From: Aquarana catesbeiana
Lineage: Eukaryota > Chordata > Amphibia > Anura > Ranidae
Assembly (NCBI RefSeq): GCF_042186555.1
Contig: NC_133330.1
Span: forward strand, 164,561,907-164,625,906
Direction of reading: 5' to 3'
DNA: 64,000 nt
Of this stretch, positions 1-11,289 are shown piece by piece; the stretch's first letter is position 1, and every line of letters starts with the position of its first letter. The notes under the pieces are model-generated. The model searched no databases, was not told the DNA's origin, and saw nothing but the letters and a program-made list of their open reading frames with translations. Position numbers and translations under genes: made by a program.

Positions 1-2
1 GT

Positions 3-332
3 CAGAGATTCCTATCAAGAATACCATTAACTTCGGCAGAAGGGACGGATTGTCTCCTGCACCCCTGGAATTTCCATCTAGGATACATCTTCCCTCCAAC
101 TCCTCTCATAGCGAGATTTCTCCTGAGACTCAAGGAGTCATCGGCACTGGTGGTGGCAGTGATTCCCTTCTGGCCGAGGAGGCCATGGTTTACCACTCTG
201 ATGCAGCTGAATACGGCAGATCCCCTGCCCCTTCCGTTGTCGCCAGACCTACTCTCCCAGGGTCATCTTCTTCACCCGAACCCGGAGAAGCTACATTTGA
301 TGGCTTGGAGACTGAAAGGACTAGGTACCTAG
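3..332 (+). CDS. DIRS-1 pol, C-terminal end (methyltransferase-like domain), partial
   Basis: The frame is open from the window edge to a stop at 332. It matches the last ~110 residues of the DIRS-2 and DIRS-3 pol proteins, including the motif FPPTPLIARFL and the strongly conserved AVIPFWPRRPWFTTL. In DIRS elements this segment follows RNase H and resembles DNA adenine methyltransferase; its role in transposition is not established. The recombinase frame overlaps it in another phase, as is usual for DIRS elements. Only the C-terminus is visible, so catalytic motifs of the RT cannot be judged. Confidence 0.8.
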   Translation, partial: QRFLSRIPLTSAEGTDCLLHPWNFHLGYIFPPTPLIARFLLRLKESSALVVAVIPFWPRRPWFTTLMQLNTADPLPLPLSPDLLSQGHLLHPNPEKLHLMAWRLKGLGT

Positions 333-1336
333 AGCAAGGCTGCTCCCAGAGGGTAGTGGATACCCTACTCCAGGCCAGGAGACCTACCACGAATATTACT
401 TACAGGCGAGTCTGGGAGAAGTTTACCGCCTTCGCTCAACAGCAAGGTTGGGACTCATCCTCACCATCGGTGTCACAGATCCTGGAGTTCCTTCAACTAG
501 TCCTAGAGAAGGGCCTTAGATCAAGTACCCTAAAGGTCCAAGTCTCGGCCCTGTCCACCTTGACAGGAGTCAGATGGGCACAAGATCCCCTTGTGGTTCA
601 GTTCCAACGGGCTTGTCTAAAGCTGAGACCACCTAGGAAACCTTCCTTCCCAGTCTGGGACCTCTTAGTCGTACTGGAAGCGCTATCTAAGGAGCCCTTC
701 TTTCCTAACGAGAACTTATCCTCATGGGATCTGACACTGAAAGTCTCATTCTTGATAGCCATAACATCGGCTAAGAGAGTGTCGGAGATGCAAGCCTTAA
801 TGGTCAGTGATCCATATCTGGTGGTATTGCCAGACAGATTAGTCTTAAAACCTTCGGACCGGTTCATCCCCAAGGTATCCTCATCCTTTCACTTCAACCA
901 GGAGATTAACCTTCCGGCACTCACTACGGAACAAGGCGATCCTCACCCACTGGATGTCAAGGGTAATGTCCTGGAGTATCTCTCAGCTACCAGATCCATC
1001 AGGAAAACGGAAAGACTTCTAATTATTCCGCATGGATTCAGGAGAGGTCAAGCGGCATCCTCACGCACCATTGCGTCATGGCTGGTGAAGACCATCAAAA
1101 AGGCCTATTCACTGAGTAGTCATCAAGTACCTGAGGGCTTAAGGGCACACTCCGCCAGGGCAGTGGCAACCTCCTGGGCAGCATATTGTAGAGTCTCGGC
1201 TGAGACAATTTGCAGAGCGGCTACCTGGTCTTCCAGGAACACCTTTATGTTCCATTACAAGGTGGATTCCACCTGCTTATCCACAGTGGATTTCGGGAGA
1301 TCCGTTATCCAGGCCAATTCTTCTATTCTTTGTTAA
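50..1336 (+). CDS. DIRS-1 tyrosine recombinase (intact)
   Basis: The frame is 428 codons; the conserved recombinase begins near residue 85 (position ~300), so the true start is uncertain and overlaps pol. The protein would integrate a circular DNA copy by site-specific recombination, the step that replaces an integrase in DIRS elements. The catalytic set of phage-integrase-type recombinases is present: Arg243 (SAKRVSEM), His367 and Arg370 (LRAHSARA) and the Tyr403 nucleophile (FHYKVD). An N-terminal SAM-like DNA-binding part (residues ~95-190) precedes it. It ends with TAA at 1334-1336, just before the terminal repeats. No stop or frameshift is seen, unlike the DIRS-2 and DIRS-3 copies. Confidence 0.9.
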   Translation: MSPAPLEFPSRIHLPSNSSHSEISPETQGVIGTGGGSDSLLAEEAMVYHSDAAEYGRSPAPSVVARPTLPGSSSSPEPGEATFDGLETERTRYLEQGCSQRVVDTLLQARRPTTNITYRRVWEKFTAFAQQQGWDSSSPSVSQILEFLQLVLEKGLRSSTLKVQVSALSTLTGVRWAQDPLVVQFQRACLKLRPPRKPSFPVWDLLVVLEALSKEPFFPNENLSSWDLTLKVSFLIAITSAKRVSEMQALMVSDPYLVVLPDRLVLKPSDRFIPKVSSSFHFNQEINLPALTTEQGDPHPLDVKGNVLEYLSATRSIRKTERLLIIPHGFRRGQAASSRTIASWLVKTIKKAYSLSSHQVPEGLRAHSARAVATSWAAYCRVSAETICRAATWSSRNTFMFHYKVDSTCLSTVDFGRSVIQANSSILC

Positions 1337-1370
1337 TAAACTTAGATTGAATTCCCACCCAGTCTTTGCG

Positions 1371-1623
1371 AGTTACTCCCCAAAGTGTATGCTGCCATGA
1401 TGCGACAGGAAAATGGAAAATTGTATACTCACCTTTCCGTAATTTTCCTTTTATTGTCGTATCTTCATGGCAGCATACAATCTCCCACCCGTCTACAACT
1501 TATAGCTATGTAGTCCTATCAGGTTGTGAGGGGCGGAGTCACAACCCAAAGTGTATGCTGCCATGAAGATACGACAGCGAAGGAAAATTACGGAAAGGTG
1601 AGTATACAATTTTCCATTTTCTT
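1371..1623 (+). repeat. DIRS-1 internal complementary region and 3' terminal repeat
   Basis: The stretch 1386-1412 (gtgtatgctgccatgatgcg and following) is the internal complementary region. After it, 1410-1480 and 1551-1617 are reverse complements of each other (about 65 bp arms), making a large hairpin that ends the element. The same layout occurs at the left end of DIRS-2 (18583-18870). These parts are known in DIRS elements to restore the ends of the circular intermediate. Confidence 0.8.
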
Positions 1624-2457
1624 CCAGTCTCCTGAATGTAAACACGGAAGTGACGTCATGACGTCACTTCCCGTTCATTCGGCTGCCAATGGCGCCGGTT
1701 TAAAAAAAATGTACAGTATTCAGAATTGCTGTTTTGAGCGATCTGAATATTTTGAAGTGCAAAGGAGGGATCGGGGGTCCTGTCACCACCTATTACTGTC
1801 ACAAGGGATGTTTACATGCCTTGTGACAAAAATAAAAGTGATCAAATTTTTTTTTTTTAACACAAAAAATAATATAAAAATAAATAAAATAAATAAGAAA
1901 AAAAACGTTAAAGCGCCCGCATGCTCGCGCAGCACAGAAAACGCATACGGAAGTCGCGCCTGCATATGTAAACGGTGTTCAAATCACACATGTGAGGTAT
2001 CATCACGATCGTCAGAGCGAGAGCAATAATTCTAGCATTAGACCTCCTCTGTAACTCTAACCTGGTAACCGTAAAAAAAATTTAAAACATCGCCTATGGA
2101 GATTTTTAAGTACCGTAGTTTGTTGCCATTCCACGAGTGTTTGCAATTATAAAGCGTGACATGTTTGGTATCTATTTACTCGACGTAACATCATCTTTCA
2201 CATTATACACAAAAATTGGGCTAACTTTACTGTTTCGTTTTTTTAAAACACATGAAAGTGTCCCTTTTCCCAAAACATTGCGTTTAAAACACCGCTGCAC
2301 AAATACCGTGTGACATAAAATATTGCAACAATCACCATTTTATTCTCTAGATTCTCTGCTAAAAGAAAATATATCAAATGTTTGGGGGTTCTAAGTAATT
2401 TTCTAGCAAAAAATATGGATTTTAACTTGTAAACTCCAAATGTCAAAAATAGGCTTA
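1624..2457. repeat. Old interspersed repeat, copy 1 (target of DIRS-1 and of a Harbinger-type MITE)
   Basis: It aligns by eye over its whole length with 17890-18582 plus 24125-24271. Shared landmarks are the CRE-like block 'gacgtcatgacgtcac', 'caatggcgccggttt', 'acctattactgtcacaagggatgtttac' in part, and 'ataccgtgtgacat'. No coding capacity is evident. This copy keeps the continuous sequence across the DIRS-2 insertion point (2310-2330). Confidence 0.7.
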
Positions 2458-2864
2458 AGCAGGCCATACATGGTCGAATTTCGAACAAATTTTCTTTTTA
2501 AAATCAGAAAGATCATTTTTTTTTGTGATCCGATGATGCCACCATTGATTTTCGAAATTCGGCCGACCAAGCCTTCAATTTCACCTCATGTTGCTACAGA
2601 AAATAATTTTCGTGGCTGGGAATCTTCTTTTCTCTCCGTAAATGTTCTTTTCTTATTACATTTCTCGCACAATTCTCCTATCATTGATTAGAAAATCGTT
2701 TGTTTTTCAAAAAATTTCCAACATGTCCAATTCCTTAAATTTGATTGCTGCACGAAAATCGGCCATTGCTGCAGCCCACTAATGGTGCGAAATTCGTACG
2801 AAAATTCTTTGATACGATTTTCGAAAGAAAATTCTTTCGAAATTCGAACCGTGTATGGCCAGCA
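2458..2864. mobile_element. PIF/Harbinger-type MITE with TTA duplication
   Basis: The 407 bp element begins AGCAGGCCATACATGG and ends CCGTGTATGGCCAGCA, giving terminal inverted repeats of about 26 bp with a few mismatches, extended inward by TTCGAA-rich sequence. TTA stands on both sides (2455-2457 and 2865-2867). The uninterrupted sequence 'aggcttagtcatgaa' at 24266-24279 is the empty site. A 3 bp TTA duplication is typical of PIF/Harbinger. It has no coding capacity. Confidence 0.75.
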
Positions 2865-3057
2865 TTAGTCATGAAAGGGATACACTCTACACACTAAGCT
2901 GTTGCCTGGGTACTGTGCCACATGAGTGTGGTAATCTGTTGTTCAATGGCATTAGTTCATTTTTTTTTGGGGGGGGGGCTGTTTCTGGGGGGCTGTTTCG
3001 GGGGGGGGGGCATACAACATTTTGCTATGGGGCCCTGTGATTTCTAGTTTCGCCCCT
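2865..3057. repeat. hAT-like terminal fragment, copy 1
   Basis: It matches 27276-27457, from 'gtcatgaaagggatacactc' to the end 'cgcccctg'. Read on the minus strand the end is CAGGGGCGAAACTAGAAATC, a typical hAT terminus. A G-rich run (2967-3012) lies inside. It abuts, and probably truncated, the piggyBac sequence at 3058. Confidence 0.6.
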
Positions 3058-4700
3058 GGGAATAAGTATACAGGCAATTTTTTATACCAGCGTCTGGCCT
3101 TACGGGCAATTAATTATGGCGCCATCAACTGGTTGTTGAGGTCCACCCCTCCCATATTAAGGTTGTATTCACGGACACAGAGGGGTTTCTCCACAATACC
3201 AGTTACCGTTTGAATTTGGACCGTCGTGTCTGTGTGAGGGGAGGACAAAACAAAAACATTCCGTAAATCCCTCCACTCCACTGCAAGCAAATTATTACTA
3301 CTCAAGCAGGCTCTCTCCCCCAGCCTAAGACAGGAATCTGTAAGTCGCTGGTGTAAGCCCCGGCGATTAGATCGCACGGTGCCACATGCGCCAATTCCAT
3401 GATCAAACAAGTGACTAAAAAGTGTCACGCTTGTGTAATAATTGTCCACATACAAGTGGTACCCCTTTCTGAATAAGGGTGACACCAAGTCCCACACAAT
3501 ATTACCAGCGCTCCCTATGTAGTTTGGGCAGTTCTACGGCTCCACGTGACTATCTTTTCCCTCATAAACCATAAAACTATATGTATAGCCTGTTGCCCTG
3601 TCACAATGCTTATACATCTTGACTCCATATCTGGCACGCTTGCTGGGAAGATACTGTTTGAATTGCAAGCGGCCAGAAAACGTAATCAGGAACCCATCAA
3701 CACTGACAACTTGATCGGGAGTAAACAAGGCTGCAAACTGTTGGTTGAAGTGGTTTACGAGGGGCCAAATTTTGTTGAGCCGATCGTATACAGGGTCACT
3801 CCAAGGAAGACAGAGTTCATTGTCGTTGAAGTGCATAAAACGCAAGATCTGCTTGTATCTAGCCCTGGTCATGGAGGCAGAAAACATGGGCATATGGTGA
3901 ATTGGGTCAGTGGACTTATATGAACGCAACTCACTTTTTTAGTTATGCCCATGAGAAGGGATAGGCCCAGAAAGGTCTTAAATTTGGAGATCGTGATAGG
4001 TCTCCAATATCTGGCAAGGGTCAACTGGAGATTAGCAGTGATGAATTGACCAGCATACAAATTGCCTTGGTCCACAATAGATCTATAGAGATCTTCCATG
4101 AAAAACAGCGAATAAAAATCAAGTGACATAAAATCAACTGTTTCCACCTGAAATCCGGGTTGGCCAGTGAATGGGGGAAGTACGGATGCTGCAGAAGTGG
4201 TGTGCTCCCAATTCGGATTGGCAAATGCAGCAGGAAGGGCACTATGGGCTTGACGGGCCTGTCTTTGTCTTCTTGGCGGTTGCCGGACACTAGTTGTGCT
4301 AGCCACCTCAGCAGCTTGAACTGCACTTATGGGACTCGTCATGTCACCACGTGATACTGCAGTGCTGGTTTGACTACAACCAGGGTGTACTAAGCCGCTG
4401 GTGCTTGCCAGTTTACCAGGATAAGCGAAACTAGTACTGGCTCTCTGCTCCATACGAGAGCCCTGCGGTTCTTGCACCTCAACAACAGCAGAAGAACGGG
4501 TCGGTACACCTGACCTTGGCAAGGACCACTACTCCGTTGTCAGAGCTATCTGTCAGGGTGCCACTGCTGTCTACTGGATCGTATTCTGAGCCTGAATCTG
4601 ACAGATGGGTGACTTCCTCTTCACTCTCATCTGTCATGCTCAGAAACGTGTAGGCCTCTTCACTAGTGTACCTTCGATTGGACGTTGTGCCCTGACACTA
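3058..4700 (-). pseudogene. piggyBac-family transposase, inactivated
   Basis: Read on the minus strand, three pieces make up a PGBD-like DDE transposase: an acidic N-terminal region (4690-4525), the domain start with LARYWRPITISKFKTFLGLS (4522-3869), and the catalytic core (3929-3534 and 3497-3114). The three expected catalytic aspartates are visible in VSVDGFL, YVDNYYTS and GGVDLNN. Inactivating lesions are a frame change near 4520, another near 3900, an in-frame TAG at 3529-3531 after KDSHVEP, and a TAA after NNQLMAP near 3111. The C-terminal cysteine-rich domain is absent because a hAT-like fragment begins at 3057. No TTAA-flanked ends could be assigned. Confidence 0.85.
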
Positions 4701-5160
4701 TAGATAAAAAATAACTAAATAACCAGCGTCATCCGTGACACTAATACAGTGATCACAGCTGACAGGGGGTGAAAGGGCTAACTAGGGGTCAATCAGGGGG
4801 TTAAAACCTTTATTAAGTAATATATGGGGGTACCTAACACTATAAAAACCTGACGGTGAAACGAATCAACTAACTGGCGAACTAGTGTCACTCACAACAC
4901 TAATACGGTGATCAGAAAAAAAGATCTATCAGTGACACTGAGACAGGGGGTGAAAGGGTTAACTGGGGGGGATCAAGGGGTTAGACCTTTATTAGAGGGG
5001 TTTGGGGGGGTACCCTATGCCTAACGGGGCCTACTACTAATTGCCCTAACACTGATTAGAGTCACAAGTGACACCAAAGCAGTGATCAGTGAGGGGTTAA
5101 CTGGGGGGGGGGGGGCGATCGGGGGGGTGACAAGTGTACCTAGTGTTAGTGTAGTGTTGT
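4700..5160. repeat. Diverged tandem units upstream of the piggyBac remnant
   Basis: Three units of roughly 165 bp (near 4725, 4893 and 5060) repeat the order 'cactaatacRgtgatcag ... acagggggtgaaagggttaact ... ttagacctttatta'. The third unit carries a poly-G run at 5103-5115. The units may be the 5' non-coding part of the piggyBac element, but this is inference. Confidence 0.5.
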
Positions 5161-6121
5161 GCAACTCACAGTAAGATGTTCTCTCTCCTCTTTCTGGAAC
5201 GGAAAAGAATTCCAGAGAGGGAGAAGACATCACGTCCTCGTCTGTGTTTACACTTACAGACGGGGAAGCATTTTCATAAAGATAAAAGGTAAAGATAAAA
5301 ATAAAAATACAAATAAATATATAAAGAAAAAAAAAAATTTATATTTATTTTTATTTTTATCTTAACCGTTGCATTTTCTGGTTCTTTTGTATCACCACCA
5401 TGGGAATTATTATTATGTTTCGCTTTTATACATGGCACTGTGCTTTCTTTTGACAGACGCTGGGACCTGTTGTCCCACAGCACTGCCATATAAAAGCACA
5501 TTGCAGACACCTCCCTATTAGGCCTATTGAAGGAGCAGTGGCTCCGAGCGCGTAGCCTTCTCTCAACCTCCCTGCAAGGCCTCCTCCCTGGACAATCCCT
5601 CCCCTGGATACCGAACCCGGAAGCGGACGGATGACCTGTGACGTCACGCACGCTCCACGTGCGCTCCACGCCGGCCCCTAGTCTCTTCCTGATGGCCACA
5701 GAAGGAGCTCCCGGCTGGTAATCCACCTTCTGCAGCCCAGCATCCCTGCAGCATCACCACCACAGGATCAGAGGGAACACCAAGGACCACATACCTATAC
5801 AGATAAGCCTTTTATATATTTTTATCCTGTAAGTGTGTTTTTACCTGGTGTCATTAAACATCGTTTGTTAATACTACACTCAGGTGGCGCTTCCTTCTCT
5901 ACCCCTCTCTCATCCATCACAGAGCCAGCTCTCTGAAAACAGCAGCCGCCTAGCCTACCAGCCTACTTTAACCATTACATTACCGGTTACCACTTAACCC
6001 TTGAACTTCCAGCCTGTCCCCTATGGACTAAGTTGCTCAGCCCTTTATATCTCCTGTTATATATAGACTTGTGTGTTTGCGCTTACAGTTACCAATACTC
6101 TGTTTTTCATAATAACAAGCT
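5161..6121. other. Unassigned repeat-like DNA with an AT hairpin
   Basis: No gene is supported. 5277-5364 is an A-rich then T-rich inverted repeat (aaagataaaaataaaaatac against its complement ending ttatctt). A GC-rich stretch with 'gacgtcacgcacg' lies at 5640-5655. The reading frames here are short and lack recognisable domains. Confidence 0.4.
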
Positions 6122-6157
6122 GGTGATTGGTTGCTAGGACCACCTAGCAACCAATCA
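6122..6157. repeat. Perfect 16 bp-arm hairpin
   Basis: gtgattggttgctagg and cctagcaaccaatcac are exact reverse complements separated by 4 bases. It contains inverted CCAAT-box cores. It may be the end-to-end junction of a palindromic MITE. Confidence 0.7.
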
Positions 6158-6369
6158 CCTGGAAAGATAACTCCGGAAGCTCCCACTGTCTTATCAGCAT
6201 TGCTGCGTGTCTCTCCCGTCTTCTCATTCAGCTTCGTGCTCCCTGCTCCGCTTTTACTTAAAATGTCAGTGGGCCGGGTGCACGTGAATTCATCATGTGC
6301 ACTGACGGGCCGGACATTTAGCGGCGGTGGGCCGGGAGTGGCCTGCGGGATGTAGGTTGCCGATCCCTG

Positions 6370-6947
6370 CCCTAGAGTCTCTGCTAAAAAATTTTTTAAA
6401 TGTTTGGAGGTTCTAAGTAGTTTTCTAGCAAAACATACTGATTTAAAATTATAAACAAAAAGTGCCAAAAAGTTTGCTGTATGTGTGCACAGTATTTTAG
6501 TGATCATATTGGTGGTTGTTCTTTGAGGCCACCCCCATTAAAAATATGAACAATAGTACACTGAAGACATTTACATTTTTTATATTTTCATCCTTTGAGT
6601 TACTGGAATCACACATTATTTTCTTAACACACCCTCTAATATCAAAGAAACCACAGTATAAATGGGATGTACTCACGAACATAGTCTCAAGTTAGAGGAA
6701 ATGTGTGTAAGACAGGAAAGTTGTTCATTGTTTGCATAGTTTGTGATAGTAAATTTATGAAGCCCGGTGTAAAATGGTAAGTTGAAATTTACTCCTGTAT
6801 TAATAAATTGTAGTGTACTGTATCTATTGCATTTGTATTTTAAACAACATGCATGTAATTTTCTGTATATTGCAAGTACTAAGTTAAGATTGTATGTTTC
6901 AAGCATGCCATTTAATCATTTTCTGTTGAGTGTTTCTTTATAATTAG

Positions 6948-7025
<78 letters not shown>

Positions 7026-7358
7026 TTTTCATTTCAAAGAGTTTATAGCTAATGTCCATCATAATTCTGTGACTTCATAGTAGGGATTCATGTTTATTTT
7101 TCATTTTGGAGTAAAACGACAAATCAGATCTTTCTCAAGTCATAAGTGGATTAAATACCAATATCTGCTGTATACTTGGAATCGACTTGGTGGTAGCTAT
7201 AGCAGTTTTGTATGACTTACTAAATCTGACAATTCTGTTGTAGAGCTTTCCATTTAAATACAAATACTCAACTCTAACATCAATAAAACACACAGTCACA
7301 CCAGGGTATGATAGTTTGGAGTCTAGTGTCAGTTATGTGCACTATTATCAACAATATC

Positions 7359-7418
<60 letters not shown>

Positions 7419-8243
7419 AAATATAAAAAAAACATAATTAGCTTTTGTTGTAAGTGTTTTAAAGGAATAAGGAGACAATTATTTTTGCTGCCCAGCAATT
7501 GATGTCCAGAAATGTAAAATATGAATAACCCCATTACAAAAATATTTCTGTATATTTTGCTGTTATGTAAAGTGACGAACAGTAAAATGTACAACATTTA
7601 TACACTCACTATAGTTAGAAATCCTAGTAGATAAAGCCATATATTTAGTTATATATTATATACATATATTTAAAATGTATACAATTAGATTAGACAAGGT
7701 AGTGAATCTGAAAGGCTTGGATTTCCTTATAGGACATCTGTTGTAAAAAAAAATATGTAGGTCATCATTGCCTGGTTGCCTGATTGGTATGCCAATACCC
7801 TGGAGTCAGTACTTTCTGAGTCACTGATCCTGATCAGGTACAGTGAGACAATCTGACTTTTTATTGCTTTTCGTTTGTTCTTGGAGTGGGACTCCAACCC
7901 TTATATTTTTCTCACAGCAGGTGTACTTTGTCTACTTCCTAAAAATGAATGATGATCCCTATCCCTTTATTACAACAGTGTAAGGCATTATGTACATGTA
8001 CTGTACTTGAGAAGTTGTAACTATGCCTGGCAATCAGCATTTTCCACACCTGGAGAGCCACAGGTGCCGCTAACAACTTACCATAAAAGTGAATGGCTGT
8101 ACACAGCCATACACATTTAAACACCAATGCTTCTGTGCATCAGCATTTACCTGCACATGCATGTATGACGTATTTCCTGAACACAAAACTTCTCTAGTAG
8201 CAGTCGTGGACTTGTACCTGTTTTGTTCAGTAGGCTCCTGGCT
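6370..8243. other. AT-rich non-coding stretch with two TA microsatellites
   Basis: 6370-6490 is a third, more diverged copy of the repeat segment seen at 2350-2450 and 24160-24260. 6952-7022 and 7362-7416 are near-pure (TA)n tracts. The rest has no recognisable gene or element. Small frames across the microsatellites (for example 7308-7502) only encode repeated Tyr-Ile. Confidence 0.6.
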
Positions 8244-8247
8244 TTAA

Positions 8248-8732
8248 AGGGGTTGTAAACCCTTGCTTTTTTTTTTTTAAATAACAAACATGTTATACTT
8301 ACCTCCACTGTGCAGTTCGTTTTACACAGAGTGGCCCCCGAACCCCCTCCTTTGGGGTCCCACGGCGGCGCTGGTGGCTCCTCCCCGCATTGAGTGTCCA
8401 CGTTGGAGAAGCGCTCTCCTTGGTGGACACACGTGCGGGAGCGCTCCCGAGTCCTGCATCTGTGTCCATTCACACAGTATGCAGGACTCAGCCCCGCCCC
8501 CGGTGCCGTGTCATTGGATTTGATTGACAGCAGCGGGAGCCAATGGCTGTGCTGCTATCAATCTATCCAATCAGGACATGAGACACCAGTTACAGCTGGT
8601 GTGCTTGTTCACAGACAGAGGACGACAGCGTCCAGGTAAGTAAAACGGGGGGGCTGCAGCACTAAAAAAAGGTTTTTCACCTTAATGCATAGAATGCATT
8701 GAGGTGAAAAACCATGAAGGTTTACAACCCCT
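8248..8732. mobile_element. T2/Kolobok-like MITE with TTAA flanks, copy 1
   Basis: The 485 bp element is flanked by TTAA (8244-8247 and 8733-8736). The termini read TTAAAGGGGTTGTAAACC and its complement, matching the TTAAAGGRR end described for T2-family (Kolobok) MITEs in Xenopus. A second copy is at 61092-61578. 8671-8713 is an inner hairpin with 20 bp arms (ggtttttcaccttaatgcat). It is GC-richer than its surroundings and non-coding. Confidence 0.75.
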
Positions 8733-8736
8733 TTAA

Positions 8737-9107
8737 TGTAAAGTGATGCAGGTGGCTGTAGAGCCACTAAATCACTTTTACGCTACTTGCAGTATGCTTC
8801 TCTTCCTGCTGGACTTCCCCTCTGTGTTTCCTGGGGTCTCCCACTTCTCCTAGGAGCTCAGGACCACAACTAGTGACAGGATGTGGAAAGGGAAGAGATT
8901 AGAGAATATCCATTCATTGGTGTTTTCTGCTGTATGTGAAGCCATAAGGGATCAGCTCTGGGCATTTCTAGCTTATGAGCTGCCAGAATCCCGACACAAA
9001 TGCCCAATGCACAGCTCATCAAGCACAGTGCTGTGCTTAATTGGCTGCAGCAGGGGGCAGGGGAGACATTAGGGCAGGGCAGGAGAGACTATTTATGTCT
9101 CCATAAG
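8737..9107. other. No feature seen
   Basis: There is non-repetitive-looking sequence with no domain-bearing frame. The 63-codon frame at 8881-9072 has no recognisable similarity. Confidence 0.4.
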
Positions 9108-9256
9108 GCTTGATTCACACCTATGAATTTTTAGTGCTTTTTGCATTTTGCAGATTTGAACTACAGTCCATTTAACATGGTGTCTTATGGAACAAGTTTT
9201 ATAGTGCAAATCTGCAAAATGCAAAAAGCACAAAAAATGCATAGGTGTCAAGCCTT
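9108..9256. mobile_element. Short foldback MITE
   Basis: The 149 bp is almost wholly palindromic. aaggcttgattcacaccta at the left pairs with taggtgtcaagcctt at the right, and the pairing continues through 'ttttgcattttgcagatttg'. The end motif (GGC...TTCACAC) is shared with several larger foldbacks in this window (31972, 45334, 46007). Confidence 0.7.
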
Positions 9257-11167
9257 AATAGTATCTGTCACATGCCTGATGATATCACATAGTCGCTTGT
9301 TAGCCCCCTTTTAATAACAATAAAGATAAAAAAAAAAAAACTAAAAAGTAAAAAAAAAAAAATACAATTATAATAAAAATAAATTTAAGAAAATGATTTA
9401 AAGATAACCCCGTAGCCTTGAGCACACCCACAAATGCAAATGTGCCCAGTGTGCCCATGTATTTGTAAACAGCAATTTCACCACAAGTTATATATGGTAT
9501 CAGGACTGGTGCACACCACCAAACTGCACTTCAGATCCGTTTCAGATGCGTTTCTGCAAGCACATTTTTAACACGTTCTTAACATGTTCTGGTGTGTTGT
9601 TTTTGGTGCACTTTTGATGCGTTTCCGGATGCATTACAGATGCTTTTTTTCTTATTTTTTTCTGTTTTTGTTTTTTCACTGTGCTAGGGTCATGTGTGTT
9701 TTTGATGCGTTCCAGTGCATTCCGGTGCATTTTTGATGACTTTTACCGCGTTACATTACAGTCCAGTGCAGGAAAAATGCATCATGTCCTAATTTTTTTT
9801 TCTAGAACTGGAACGCCCTTGAACTGACCGCACTGGTGTGCACTATGTCACAGGAAACCATATGACCTACTTTCCATGCATGTTTGATGTAGGAAAAAAT
9901 GCCTTGGACTGCATGTGGTGCGAACTGGCTCTCGCTGTGAATGTCAGAGTGATATTTACAGTTTATTCCTACTTGATAGCTGTAAAGGCATCTAAAGTTC
10001 ACCTATTGATAATTTTGGGTACTCTATTTTTTTGCCTTTTCATTTTGTGGACACCCACAGTTTTGAGGCCTGACATATTTGATATCTATTCACGTGACAC
10101 TATCTTATCTTTTATTTTCATGAAAATACAGATTTGATAAACAGTTCTGCAAATATCATGCAAATACCATCATTTTATTCTACAGGCCCTCTGCTTTCAG
10201 AAAATATATAATGTTATGGGGTTTTGAGTAATTTTATAGCCACAAATTCAGATTTTAACGTATGTGCAAAAAGAGAAAAAAATGCTCCAGAATGAAAGTG
10301 GTCAAAGTGATACTAAACACACACTGTTTAACTTACATTATCCCTTCACTTTCTGTATATGGATGATGGCACTGTAATTATTTTGATTAAAAAAAAAACA
10401 TCTAAGTACCTTTTTCCTAATCGCTATACAGCTGTCATATGACCCAGCTCTTTCCAGCCTGTCTGCAGGGAAACGTAAGCAGGAGGAGCTTCTAGTCCTC
10501 TGCTGATGGTCACACATTCAAAATAAAAAAAAAAAAACAGACTTTGGGATACAGAGTAAAAATTAAAAAAAATTGTCATACAAATATATATTTCAAATAA
10601 AATCTTTATTATTTTTTGTCAATATCATGGTGTGGGGGAATTTCTGCCAGTCACAGGCTGTGCCACCCCCCTCCAGCCTGTGTCTCAGAATAACAGGGAG
10701 GTGAAGCCTCCATCAATCAATGTAATATCCCACCCCCATAGCTAGTTAGTGGGCATAGAGGAGGAGAAGGAGAGTTGTCTTTTATTTACCATTTTATTTG
10801 TATGTCCATGTGTGTGACTCCAAAGTCACTTGGGCTGCTCAGATGTGATATAGGGTCAGGGTAGAAAATACACTGAAAACTGAGCATGTACACACTAGCT
10901 GCCAACACTGCTCTGCAAAATCCCTAACTGCAGTGGGGACATGGACAGAAGGGGGAGATAGAGAACAGCAGGATTAATCAGGTTTTTTGCTGAATACAGA
11001 AATCAAATCCCATAGTGACAGAGTGAGTATGAACAGCATGTAATACACCATTTATTAATAGTTTTTAATAAGTGTCATTTCTTTAGTGTTGTCACATGAA
11101 AAGATATAATAAAATAATTACAAAAATGTGAGGGGTGTACTTTGTGAGATACTGTATATATTTTATA

Positions 11168-11219
<52 letters not shown>

Positions 11220-11285
11220 TATATATATTTCTGTGATGTAAAAAAATGACACAAAGATAAGTCATTTCAGAACTTTTTTTTACCT
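9257..11285. other. Non-coding, repeat-derived DNA
   Basis: 9535-9900 contains many 'gatgcgttt/tgcattcc' units like the arms of the 40515-41290 palindrome. 10160-10320 and 10310-10400 look like MITE fragments ('agtgatactaaacac'). 11170-11231 is a (TA)n/(CA)n tract. No gene is supported. Confidence 0.45.
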
Positions 11286-11289
11286 TTAA

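Larger units (their letters stand above)
1..1623 (+). mobile_element. DIRS-1: 3' part of a DIRS-type tyrosine-recombinase retroelement
   Basis: The window opens inside this element. It holds the end of the pol frame, a complete tyrosine recombinase frame and the 3' terminal repeat structure. Its right edge is placed near 1617-1623 because the flank 'ccagtctcctgaatg' resumes a repeat that is seen without this insertion at 17885-17900. Compared with DIRS-2, the spacer in the 3' terminal hairpin is shorter: about 60 bp present in DIRS-2 at 18705-18765 is missing. The 5' end lies outside the window. Confidence 0.9.

Noticed and set aside
4021..4326. 101-codon minus frame inside the piggyBac remnant
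   Set aside because: Shadow of the transposase in another phase.
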